Assembly: GCA_019359215.1 (NCBI GenBank)
Contig: JAHHHS010000006.1
Location: forward strand, 101,582-165,581
DNA: 64,000 nt
DNA from: Nostoc indistinguendum CM1-VF10
GTDB taxonomy: Bacteria > Cyanobacteriota > Cyanobacteriia > Cyanobacteriales > Nostocaceae
Direction: 5' to 3'
Below the pieces are notes generated by a model. That model was not told the origin of the DNA. It worked only from the letters and a program-made list of their open reading frames with translations, and made no database searches. Shown here piece by piece: positions 52,995 through 61,189 of the stretch; position 1 is the stretch's first letter, and every line of letters begins with the position of its first letter. The position numbers and the translations under genes are program-made.

Positions 52995-53124
52995 AATTTT
53001 ATGCAAATCTCTTCATCGCTATATTATTGACTTGATCGGTTTTTTCTACCTAAAACTTCGGTGATTGACCATGTTAATAGGAAGCTGATTTCGCTATATC
53101 TATAAGTAGGTTGAAGTTTTTAAG

Positions 53125-53207
53125 TCATTCGGTGGGTCACGGGTTCGAGTCCCGTCAGTTCCATAAAAAGGGACTGTAGCTCAGTTGGTAGAGCGACCGA
53201 CTCTCAT
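53125..53207 (+). tRNA. Permuted tRNA gene or tRNA remnant (3' half before 5' half)
   Basis: 53125-53163 is a perfect tRNA 3' half: TCAT, TCGGT (anticodon stem), GGGTC (variable), ACGGG-TTCGAGT-CCCGT (T arm), CAGTTCC-A. After a 6-bp linker TAAAAA, 53170-53207 is a 5' half: GGGACTG, TA, GCTC-AGTTGGTA-GAGC (D arm), G, ACCGA, CTCTCAT. Joined through the shared TCAT they make a 73-nt cloverleaf with all four stems paired (one G-U in the acceptor) and loop CTCTCAT, which puts CUC in the anticodon position. In the genome the order is reversed. It could be a permuted tRNA gene, a circularised-and-reinserted tRNA, or two partial copies left by recombination. Confidence 0.75.
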
Positions 53208-53208
53208 C

Positions 53209-53247
53209 AGCAAAAGGTCAGGAATTTATACATTCTGACCTTTTGCT
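53209..53247 (+). terminator. Terminator directly after the tRNA 5' half
   Basis: 13-bp perfect stem AGCAAAAGGTCAG/CTGACCTTTTGCT with a 13-nt loop, followed by ATTTTGATTCTT. It begins one base after the 5'-half anticodon loop. Confidence 0.85.
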
Positions 53248-53361
53248 ATTTTGATTCTTGCAAATCTTGAATATTTAGAGATGCGATCGCACTGCCACTT
53301 ATAAATAAAAAAGAGACGGGTACGAACCACGTCTCCAGGCGATGGGAAAATTTTTTAAGGG

Positions 53362-53664
53362 TTATGCTACATCTGCAACCAGCAAGCCATTAACAGGTAT
53401 GATGATTAACTGTGCTTGCAAAGGAGTATCAAAACACGGTCTTTCATCTCTATTACAAGGCTGCGCTATCCATTTACCCTCCAGATTTTGATAAAAAGTA
53501 CCTAACAATTGTGAACCGTTCCAAACTCGATAAAGTTCTCCAAAATCATCGTTTATGGAATCAATTTCTATTTCTGGGGGTGCTGGGTCTGTTAGTTGGT
53601 CAACGTAGCCCTCAAACTCTGATTGAGCCAAGGCTTGGTTATCAAATTCTTCTTGTACAATCAT
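53362..53664 (-). CDS. Small acidic hypothetical protein (100 residues)
   Basis: Begins MIVQEEFDNQALAQSEFEGY. Acidic, with a centre ELYRVWNGSQLLGTFYQNLE that looks like a short beta-meander. It has a Cys pair (CNRDERPC) and a hydrophobic C-terminus (QLIIIPVNGLLVADVA). Compatible with a small conserved cyanobacterial protein; no family recognised. Confidence 0.6.
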   Translation of the reverse strand: MIVQEEFDNQALAQSEFEGYVDQLTDPAPPEIEIDSINDDFGELYRVWNGSQLLGTFYQNLEGKWIAQPCNRDERPCFDTPLQAQLIIIPVNGLLVADVA

Positions 53665-53776
53665 CTAAGTAACCTCATCAATGGGGTTTTACAAAAGGCG
53701 ATCGCAGCCTCTTCCCGGAGTGGCGATCGCTTTTGTCTATCAATTAATCTACGTGACGTGTAGATTAACGTCAAGC

Positions 53777-53811
53777 GTAGATTTATAAAACTTAGAATGT
53801 TATAAATCTAC
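53777..53811. promoter_or_regulatory. Perfect palindromic operator upstream of the XRE regulator
   Basis: GTAGATTTATAA - 11 bp - TTATAAATCTAC, a 12-bp perfect inverted repeat. Further GTAGATT and AATCTAC half-sites lie around it (53757-53765 and 53840-53848). It is about 70 bp before the regulator ATG, the right place for autoregulation or for a divergent promoter. There is no T-run, so a terminator is unlikely. Confidence 0.6.
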
Positions 53812-53880
53812 TTGTAGTTTTAGATACTGACAAGTAGAGAAATCTACATCTAACAGCCACTAAACTGGGGATGTAGTGAT

Positions 53881-54138
53881 ATGCCTATGGATAAAGTGAT
53901 TCGTTGGAAATTAAATGAAGTGATGGCGCGAAAGCGGTTGAGGAACAAGGATTTAGCTGCGGCGTTAGGAATTACTGAAAATTCGGTATACAGGCTGCGT
54001 AAGGTTGACGAAATGCCACGATTAGCCCCAGAAAGGTTAAATGGCATTTGTATGGCGTTAGATTGTCAACCTGGAGACCTTTTGGAATATATACCTGATG
54101 ATGGCAAAGTTAGTTCTATTGTTAATGTAGTTTCGTAG
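53881..54138 (+). CDS. XRE/Cro-family helix-turn-helix regulator
   Basis: 85 residues (start at 53881 or the Met two codons on). The helix-turn-helix is RNKDLAAALGITENSVYRLRKVDEMPRL at about residues 21-48, followed by ERLNGICMALDCQPGDLLEY, the usual dimer-side helices. It is similar in size to regulators found with phage, toxin-antitoxin and restriction genes. It faces away from the hsd genes, and a palindromic operator lies upstream. In type V-K transposons a small regulator of this kind often accompanies cas12k, but the distance here makes that only a possibility. Confidence 0.85.
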   Translation: MPMDKVIRWKLNEVMARKRLRNKDLAAALGITENSVYRLRKVDEMPRLAPERLNGICMALDCQPGDLLEYIPDDGKVSSIVNVVS

Positions 54139-54339
54139 AGTCTATGTTGTTATATCACTAAGTATCCAACTGCGAAGAACTGAAAAGATAGAATATAAGG
54201 AGTAAGTTTTAATTTATACATACAAATTAATAGCTTTGAAGTATTTTGATTTGATAGGCGATCGCGATATTTAGCTATGGTTATGTAGCTTTGAGCTAAT
54301 CGGCTAACTGGGGTGCTTAGTTGTAACGACCTGTTCAAT

Positions 54340-55615
54340 TTAAGCTGCTCTGTTGTGTGAATACAAATACTGCTGAAACCCGATAAACACTTCACTGATA
54401 TTCGCAACGCTCCCTAGTTCTTCAACAGCATCACGAACGGTATGATATTTTAACTCTAAAAGTTGAGGTAATTTAGTGCGATTGAGTTCCCCCACCCCAG
54501 CTTTGATGTATTGTTCGAGTATAAAGTCGAGAAATTCTTGCTGTTTGCCAATATAGCGCGAGAAAATTAATGATTTGTGAGCGAGGACACGCTCTCGGCG
54601 GCTTATAGGTGGTGAGGCATAGGCGATATAAGCCAGCACATCATATAAATCGCTTTTCTCAGCATCAATCAGGCGACTAATTTCTGTGAGTTGTTCTTCG
54701 CCAGGTGCTTTCGTCACTAGCTCCGCCTCGGTGACATTCATCAATGATGATGAAGTCAAAGAAGTCGGGGGGATAGTCGCTGAATTTGGGCGTAGGATTG
54801 CCAGCGTCGTCCCGTCCGGTCATAAAAGTCTGGAAAATGGTAAAAAAGATACTGCCATTTTTGGGAACTCGACCCCGTTTTTTGATGGCTTCGGGGTCAA
54901 TGCGGACTAGGGCATCGTCGGGGAAGGCAGAGAATGAGTTATAGGCTTGGTTCGCTAAGATATTGCGATCGCTTAAAAACAAAATTCGCGGACGACGGGT
55001 GGGTTGTCGGCTGAGGTTCCAACGACTTTGAAAGAGTTTCCAGGCTAGTTGGAAGGCGATGAAGGTTTTACCTGTGCCTGTTGCCATCGTTAACAAAATC
55101 CGGTTTTGTCCTTGGCAGATTGCTTCTAGGACGTGCTTAATGGCATTATGTTGATAATAACGGGCTTCCCATGTGCCGCTTTTGTCTTCAAAGGGGATGG
55201 CAGCAAAGTGATCGCGCCACTCATTATCTTCGCTAAAGGTGGCTTGCCACAATTGCTCCGGGGTGGGATATTGCTTGATGTAGCTTTCTGCCCCTGTGTG
55301 CATATCTACTTGGTAGATGCCGATGCCATTTGTGGAGTAGGCGAATCGAGTCTGCAATTTTTCGGCGTATTTTTTGGCTTGCCCTAAACCTTCGGTATCT
55401 CGTAAGTCGCGTTTTTTCGCTTCGATGACGGCGAGTTTTTCACCGCGATAAACCAGGACATAATCGGCGATGTCTGATTGAGCGCGTTTACCATTGCCAA
55501 CTAAGCGACCAGGGGCAATAACTTCGCGGCGGATGCGACTACCTTCGATAACTCCCCAGTCTGCGGCTTTTAATGCGGGGTCAATTAGTTCGGCGCGGGT
55601 TTCGGCTTCGTTCAT
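54340..55615 (-). pseudogene. hsdR: Type I restriction endonuclease subunit R (HsdR) with internal deletion and frameshift
   Basis: From ATG 55615, about 300 residues of HsdR are read: the N-terminal nuclease domain (ADYVLVYRGEKLAVIEAKKR, the E-x-K catalytic core), then the helicase motifs TMATGTGKTFIA (I) and IIIDECHRGG (II). Right after motif II the frame is lost. A second frame then gives only the C-terminal 130 residues (LTEISRLIDAEKSDLYDVLA). About 350-400 residues with helicase motifs III-VI are missing. It cannot cleave or translocate. Confidence 0.88.
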
Positions 55616-55621
55616 ATTTCA

Positions 55622-55832
55622 CTCATCTCGATTTGCGTTAAAACACTTTTTTGTTGATTCTGCAAGGGTTTGAGGATTTGAGAGTGACTCACCTCGATTT
55701 GCGTTAAAACACTTTTTTATGGGTTCTGCACAGGTTAGAGGATTTGCGTTAAAACACTTTTTTGTTGATTTTGCAAGGATTTGAGCATTTGGGAGTGACT
55801 CATCTCGGTTTGCGTTAAAACACTTTTATGCC
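55622..55832. repeat. Four-copy tandem repeat TTTGCGTTAAAACACTTTT between hsdR and the ATP-binding gene
   Basis: The core GCGTTAAAACACTTTT starts at about 55635, 55701, 55746 and 55812, giving alternate spacings of 66, 45 and 66 bp. The longer units also share TTCTGCAAGGGTTTGAGGAT and GTGACTCATCTCG. It is a compound repeat (two long units separated by a shortened one), not a CRISPR. Confidence 0.8.
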
Positions 55833-56419
55833 CAAAAAGGGAGATAGCGAGCATAGCGGGTAGAGGTTGATTCGGATTCGTCAGCCTTGATCAAGCCAGC
55901 TTCTTTAGTAGCTCCTATAATCAGAGAAACGGTTGCTACTTGCGAGTCACTTAGACGGAACCGCTCCCGTAGGGTTTGGTTAGACATTCGTTGATTGCTG
56001 ACATACAGCAGACAACAATGTTGGTAGCAGGCTCGAATTCGGTCTGTTTTGCTCATATTGGCAAAATCCTGATGGGCAAACAGCACTGCTGTAGTGCGTG
56101 TGTCACCTACTCGAAAATCTGGCGCGGGTAGTTGAAACACTTCTGCTGCGTTTACAACTTTGTCAATGCCACTGCCTTTTTCTTCACATATACCGAAACG
56201 TCGCATTATGTCTGCGAGTTGTTCGTTACGGGAGCGATTTTCATCAATAAATCGCTCTACCTTAATAGGCGGAATGCCGGGATTAGATATCTCAATGCGA
56301 TCGCTATACATCTCGATCGTCACTGAAGTACCTGTTGCTAGAATATCCTGATGCACCAAAGCATTAGCAATAAGTTCTCGTAAAGCCTGTTTCGGAAACA
56401 TCTTTACTTCTTCCCGCAC
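55826..56419 (-). pseudogene. ATP-binding (AlbA_2/HATPase_c_4-type) protein, N-terminus lost
   Basis: The frame encodes the C-terminal ATPase-like region of the RecG-like/AlbA_2 transcriptional regulator class: FPKQALRELIANALVHQDIL, the nucleotide-site Asn and Gly motifs (DRIEISNPGIPP, EEKGSGIDKVV), and a winged-helix C-terminus. Intact members have about 250 more residues at the N-terminus (AlbA_2 domain). The reading frame instead abuts the truncated hsdS at 56410, so a deletion has joined the two genes. It may still be translated from an internal start. Confidence 0.7.
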
Positions 56420-56745
56420 AACTTCATTCCAAAGTTGATGCGAATATGATTAAATTCAACACTGTCATCATAAATAGCAACGTTGCCAATGGTTCCTCTC
56501 GTAGTAAGAACCACATCCCTCCGAGTAAGCTTTCCCTTGCGAAGTGCATTATCTTTTTCCTTATCGATGAACATCGTTATATCGAAGTTAAAGCCATCTG
56601 GCCTAACGTTTTTTGTATTTAGAAAAAGACAATGGCCCTCAACCAAGAAATCAGATTGCTTAGGATAGTTTTTACCTCTATCTCCATCAACTATTTTTAA
56701 AAGCTCGGTATCGCCTAACTTTTTTTCTATCCATCCTTCTTTCAT
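56404..56745 (-). pseudogene. hsdS: Type I restriction specificity subunit (HsdS), only the first part of TRD1
   Basis: Begins MKEGWIEKKLGDTELLKIVD. HsdS-like sequence continues to SVEFNHIRINFGM at about residue 106 and then ends KLCGKK. An intact HsdS has about 400 residues with two target-recognition domains. The ATG overlaps the hsdM stop by 4 bp, preserving the original hsdMS coupling. Confidence 0.8.
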
Positions 56746-58067
56746 ATAAATTCCCCAATACCAGCCAAAATATCCGCACTCTCCGCATCCAAAGCCGCAA
56801 TCTCATCCAAAATTTCCTGCGGTTCTCGTAACAGTGATTCATCAGCCTTATTTGGATTCTTCACCGACAAATCGAACCTCACCCGATCCAAATCAGCAAT
56901 ATCCACCAGCCAAGATTTTTCTGTTTCCGCAAACTTAGCCTGTAACTCCACAAACTCGCGTAAATCCTCATCATTCAGAGAATTGGTTTTACCCATATTC
57001 CGGCCCGGAGCGAGTTGGTAATACCAAATTTTCTGAGTTGCCATTCCCTGAGTTAAAGGTTTTCCCTGAGAAAATAAAGGCGTTCCCTGAACGGAGTCAA
57101 AGGGCTTTCCTTTCTCAAAAAACAGCACAACCGTCTTCACCCCTGCCCCGATAAAAGTCCCACTCGGACAATGCAAAATGGTGTGCAGATTGCAACTACT
57201 CAAAAGCTCTTGACGCAACGCCCGCGAAGCATTGTCCGAATTTGACAGAAACGTATTTTTGATTACCACCGCCGCCCTACCGCCCATCTTCACGATTTTG
57301 ATGAAATGCTGCAAAAACAGAAACGCCGTTTCCCCAGTCTTAATCGGGAAATTCTGCTGTACTTCCTTGCGTTCCTTCCCCCCAAATGGCGGATTAGCCA
57401 AGATTATATCAAAGCGATTCTTGTCTTGAATATCACTGAGATTTTCCGTCAGCGTGTTGGTGTGGATAATATTCGGCGCATCAATGCCATGCAAAATCAT
57501 ATTCATGATCGCAATCACATACGCCAAACTTTTCTTTTCTTTACCTGTAAACGTATGTTTTTGAAGTGTCTCAAGCTCTTTTGTTGTCAGCTTACCCCGA
57601 CGTAAATAGTCGTAACTCTCACACAAAAACCCAGCCGAACCACAAGCACCATCATAAATGCGATCGCCAATCTTCGGCTTCACCACCTGAATCATTGCCC
57701 GAATCAACGGACGCGGCGTGTAATATTCCCCACCATTGCGCCCCGCATTCCCCATATTTTTGATTTTGGCTTCATAGAGATGCGATAGCTCGTGTTTCTC
57801 CTGTTGCGATCGAAACCGTAGCTCATCAATATATTCCAGCGCATCCCGCAAGCTGTAGCCGCTTTGAAACCTATTTTTAATCTCGCTAAAAATTTCCCCA
57901 ATCTTATATTCGATTGTGTCTGGACTAGTAGCCCGTTGCTTGAAACTCTGTAAATATGGAAATAACTTGCGGTTGACATAATCAATCAAATCATCGCCAA
58001 TCAGCGCATTATCATGATCCAATGTACCATCCGCTTTTTTCGGTGCTGCCCAAGATGACCAGGGCAA
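56742..58067 (-). pseudogene. hsdM: Type I restriction-modification methyltransferase subunit (HsdM), N-terminus lost
   Basis: About 440 residues. SAM-binding region YDGACGSAGFLCE and catalytic motif IV LANPPFGG (NPPF) are intact. The start at 58067 would be a TTG (PWSSWAAPKKADG), which is an internal position of the family, so roughly 50-60 N-terminal residues are gone. The break coincides with the 5' truncation of cas12k on the other strand. A repeat-like insertion (GKPFDSVQGTPLFSQGKPL) interrupts VVLFFEKG and TQKIWYYQL near 57045-57112, in frame. Whether the shortened protein has any activity is unknown. Confidence 0.8.
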
Positions 58068-59364
58068 AATACCTACTAAATTACTTAAAACACTTGTTAA
58101 CTCCCTCGAAACTCAAGAGCGTTTTGCTGATCAACCTGGACGCTTTTACACCTCAGCGATCGCTTTAGTGGATTATGTATATAAATCCTGGTTTGCGTTA
58201 CAAAAACGCAGAAAGTACCAAATAGAAGGGAAAGAGCGTTGGCTGAAAATGCTCAAAAGCGATCTAGAACTCGAACAAGAAAGTCAATGTAGCTTAAACG
58301 TAATTCGTACTAAAGCCACCGAAATTCTTACCAAATTTACCCCCCAGTCCGAGCAGAATAGCAACCAGAAAAAGGGCAAAAACACTAAAAAATCTACAAA
58401 GTCCAAAAAATCTTCACTTTTCCAAATTCTCTTAAACACTTACGAAGCAACACAAGACCCTCTGACTCGTTGCGCTCTCGCATATCTGCTCAAAAATAAG
58501 TGTAAAATCAATGAACTCGACGAAGACCCAGAAGAGTTTACTAGAAATAGACGCAAAAAGGAAATAGAAATTGAGCGATTAAAAGACCAACTTCAAAGCC
58601 GCATACCGAAAGGTAGAGATTTGACAGGAGAAGAGTGGTTAAAAACTTTAGAAATTGCTACAGCTAATGTAGCTCAAAATGAAAAAGAAGCAAAAGCTTG
58701 GCAAGCAGCACTCTTAAGAAAAACTGCTGATGTTCCCTTTCCTGTGGCTTACGAATCTAAAGAAGATATGACATGGTTAAAGAACGATAAAAATCGTCTT
58801 TTTGTTCGGTTCAAGGGCAAGGGTTTGAGAAAACTGACCTTTGAGATTTACTGCGACAAACATCATTTGCACTACTTCCAACGCTTCCTAGAGGATCAAG
58901 AAATTAAACGCAGTAGTAAAAATCAACACTCAAGCAGTGTGTTCACTCTGTGTTCAGGAAGACTTGCTTGGTTGCCAAGAGAAGAAAAAGGTGAAGCCTG
59001 GAAAGTAAATCAACTGAATCTTTATTGTGCTTTAGATACTCGGTTGTTGACTACTGAAGGAACTCAACAAGTAATTGAGGAGAAAGTCACAAAAATTACC
59101 AAAATTTTAACTGTAACAAAACAGAAAGATGACCTCAACGATGAACAACGAGCTTTTATCACTCGTCAGCAATCCACGCTAGATCGAATTAATAACCCTT
59201 TCCCTCGCCCCAGCAAGCCTAATTATCAAGGTCAACCCTCAATCCTAGTTGGCGTTAGTTTTGGTCTAAAAAAGCCAGTCACAGTAGCGGTGGTAGATGT
59301 TGTTAAAAATGAAGTTCGTAAGAAAATTTACCCATTGAAACTTGGTTTAGCAGAATATTGGTGA
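58060..59364 (+). pseudogene. cas12k: Cas12k (type V-K CRISPR-associated transposon effector), truncated at both ends
   Basis: In one frame from about 58060: QGKIPTKLLKTLV, RFYTSAIALVDYVYKSWFAL, RIPKGRDLTGEEWLKTLE, PFPVAYESKEDMTWLKN, HYFQRFLEDQEIKRSSKNQH, NNPFPRPSKPNYQGQPSILV and GVSFGLKKPVTVAVVD. These match known Cas12k proteins block by block (family knowledge: PFPVAYE, QRFLEDQ, SKNQHSSS, INNPFPRPSKP). About 60 N-terminal residues and the last 200 (RuvC II/III region) are missing; after VAVVDVVKNEV the sequence is foreign and stops at 59364. No tracrRNA or array follows. The usual partners TnsB, TnsC and TniQ are not in the window. Confidence 0.9.
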
Positions 59365-59412
59365 GTAAGTTTAATATAGAAGCTAGTGTGCCAATTAGAC
59401 CACAATCTAATA

Positions 59413-59513
59413 CGACATTAATTTGCGAAAAACTAGCATAATTAAATTGGCTCTAAAAAATAGCCCGATCGACATTAATTTGCGAATCGCGACATATAAT
59501 TTGCGAATGTACA
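59413..59513. mobile_element. Terminal end of a type V-K CRISPR-associated (Tn7-like) transposon
   Basis: Three repeats of CGACATTAATTTGCGAA type at 59413, 59470 and 59490 (the last CGACATATAATTTGCGAA) end in TGTACA at 59508-59513. Read inward on the minus strand this is TGTACATTCGCAAATTA, the form of the TnsB-bound ends of V-K CASTs. The tip lies 2 bp from the tRNA-Gly 3' end. Since cas12k lies inside and points toward it, this should be the right end. Confidence 0.82.
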
Positions 59514-59515
59514 AA

Positions 59516-59587
59516 AGCGGGCGATGGGACTCGAACCCACGACGTTCACCATGGGAAGATGACATTCTACCACTGAATTACACCCGC
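59516..59587 (-). tRNA. tRNA-Gly (CCC anticodon)
   Basis: On the minus strand: acceptor GCGGGTG/CGCCCGC (one G-T pair), D arm with TTCAGTGGTAGAA, anticodon arm TCATC-TTCCCAT-GGTGA giving anticodon CCC, and T arm CGTGGGTTCGAGTCCCATCG. 72 nt, discriminator T, CCA not encoded. It is the apparent target of the CRISPR-associated transposon, whose end abuts its 3' side. Confidence 0.92.
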
Positions 59588-59757
59588 GAATTGCTGCTAT
59601 CAACTATGGCTGACATCAATTATACCACTATTTACAGCTGTTTTCAGTTGGCTAAAATATGCACTGCTTTAGCAACTTCTGATATATGAGTCCTGTAACT
59701 GTTCATATTGAAAAATCTTTTTAGCTAGCTGATGATGGCACTTACTACCATATTTAA

Positions 59758-60363
59758 CTAAAGAACAATGTCTTCACCTCGCTCGGTGAAGCGAACCTCT
59801 TTAATATTCCATTGGGCATTACTTGTTAGGGTTTTGCGGAGACTACCAAACAGAGCAAACTGTTCACAACTAGAAAGAGAAGCTATTTGTCGCTTTGAAT
59901 CAGGGGATATTCGCAAATCAACTATAGCAATGCCATTTTTAATGTTGACACGATATCCAGACAAGCTAAAGTCGCTTGTATCTCGTTTTTCTAAAATTTT
60001 ACTTACTACATTTGTCACTGGTTCCTCAGCTGCTACTGAAACCTTTTCGGGAATGAGTTGTTGACATTGAGTATCACTTGTATATAGTGTGACGTTGGTA
60101 GTTCTGCTAGCGGCAACTTTAGGAGTTGATAAGGAAGGCGTATTTTCCTTAGGAGATTCTTTATTAGGAGATTTTTCTCTTAATTGAGCTACGCTAGGAA
60201 TCTGCTCGGAAGTCTGAGACGATAAGCTATTCGTCGGTGTTGTGGTAGAAGATGGCGTTCCACTGTCAATATTACGAGCGGTGGGGTTAGAACTGCAACT
60301 GCTGAGGCTGACAATAATTGTCACAAAAATAAGGGGTAAAAAATATTTATTGGTTGTATTCAT
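59758..60363 (-). CDS. GerMN-domain lipoprotein
   Basis: 201 residues from ATG 60363 (MNTTNKYFLPLIFVTIIVS); the longer reading to 60483 lacks a sensible N-terminus. A type II signal peptide ends in the lipobox SLSSC at about residue 22. A Ser/Thr/Pro-rich linker spans about 25-90, and a GerMN-like domain about 95-201 (NVTLYTSDTQCQQLIP, GYRVNIKNGIAIVDLRISPD, SLSSCEQFALFGSLRKTL). GerMN proteins in non-sporulating bacteria are envelope proteins of uncertain role, sometimes near amidase genes. It lies between the tRNA-Gly and ispE regions. Confidence 0.8.
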   Translation of the reverse strand: MNTTNKYFLPLIFVTIIVSLSSCSSNPTARNIDSGTPSSTTTPTNSLSSQTSEQIPSVAQLREKSPNKESPKENTPSLSTPKVAASRTTNVTLYTSDTQCQQLIPEKVSVAAEEPVTNVVSKILEKRDTSDFSLSGYRVNIKNGIAIVDLRISPDSKRQIASLSSCEQFALFGSLRKTLTSNAQWNIKEVRFTERGEDIVL

Positions 60364-60781
60364 AATTTTGCTCACAAGTAATGTTGCTGCTATCAACTTC
60401 AGTGTTGCTGGTATCAATTCCACACAAATTTGCGAATATTGAGCCAGTTTATAAAGTGTCAACCCGAAATCTGTCAAAGTCAAGATTTGGGCTTAATTTT
60501 TGTCTAAGTCCCGTTATACCAATTCTTTGTGGGACTGCGCCAAATTTTCTTGGCTTCTCCTTTCTTTTTGTCCTTCTCTAGGAGACGCTACACGAATGCG
60601 CCCTACCGTGCGGGAAGCCGTTCCGCGTCTATACGGTTCGTCCCTCATATAGTTTGACGCATCTTTATACAGAATTGGTATTAAAGCTCAAGGTTTTGAC
60701 ACAATATGTGTTAGAAATTGGCTGGTATCCAGCGTTCGCAAGACATCCACCCGACTTGAGAATTGAGCTAAAAGTAAATTA
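60364..60781. other. Intergenic region with a GC-rich interspersed repeat
   Basis: About 420 bp. A repeat at 60565-60655 (CTAGGAGACGCTACACGAAT and GCGGGAAGCCGTTCCGCGTC) is the only notable structure. It shares GAGACGCTA with the repeats at 43300 and 52207. No gene seen. Confidence 0.5.
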
Positions 60782-61111
60782 CTAGTTTTCACTACTTTTT
60801 TGCTTAGTCAATTCCTGCACTAATAATTGCACTCCCAAAGCCAACAAACCAATTGCTACTATAGCAAATATCCCACTTCCTAAAGCAACTACACCAACAA
60901 CCAGAGTCCGAACAGCAGAAGAAATTTTAATCACTAATGGATTAATTGAATGAACAGGTTTAGTAGCAAAATTTGTAGCGATCGCAATCATCAGAGAATA
61001 CATTGCATATCCCATTCCTCCAGAAATAACCGCCCCAGTTAAACAGCGTAAGGGACTTGCTGTCGCCTGTATTTTAGTATCCGTTTGTGGCGTTAAATTT
61101 TGGTCACTCAT
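60782..61111 (-). CDS. DUF3082-like small membrane protein
   Basis: 109 residues with a polar N-terminus (MSDQNLTPQTDTKIQATA) and two membrane segments (ISGGMGYAMYSLMIAIATNF and LVVGVVALGSGIFAIVAIGL). Such proteins are conserved next to ispE in cyanobacteria. The function is unknown. It is 78 bp downstream of ispE on the same strand. Confidence 0.75.
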   Translation of the reverse strand: MSDQNLTPQTDTKIQATASPLRCLTGAVISGGMGYAMYSLMIAIATNFATKPVHSINPLVIKISSAVRTLVVGVVALGSGIFAIVAIGLLALGVQLLVQELTKQKSSEN

Positions 61112-61189
61112 ACGATTTTAGATTTTAGATTGGGCCATTAAGAATAATTCTTGTCTATTTCCTATGCTTCATTAAGCAAAAAGAATTAT

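Noticed and set aside
52995..53124. Group I or group II intron pieces flanking the permuted tRNA
   Set aside because: No group II domain V-like hairpin or group I core (P3/P7) could be recognised in the 130 bp upstream or in the terminator region downstream.
55622..55832. Possible CRISPR array
   Set aside because: Only four units, irregular 66/45/66 spacing, and the intervening sequences resemble each other, unlike spacers.
59300..59345. Possible degenerate type V-K CRISPR repeat (ACCCATTGAAAC) plus a homing spacer matching tRNA-Gly
   Set aside because: The resemblance to a V-K repeat end is short, and the following 20 bases align poorly to the tRNA. Chance cannot be excluded without a comparison set.
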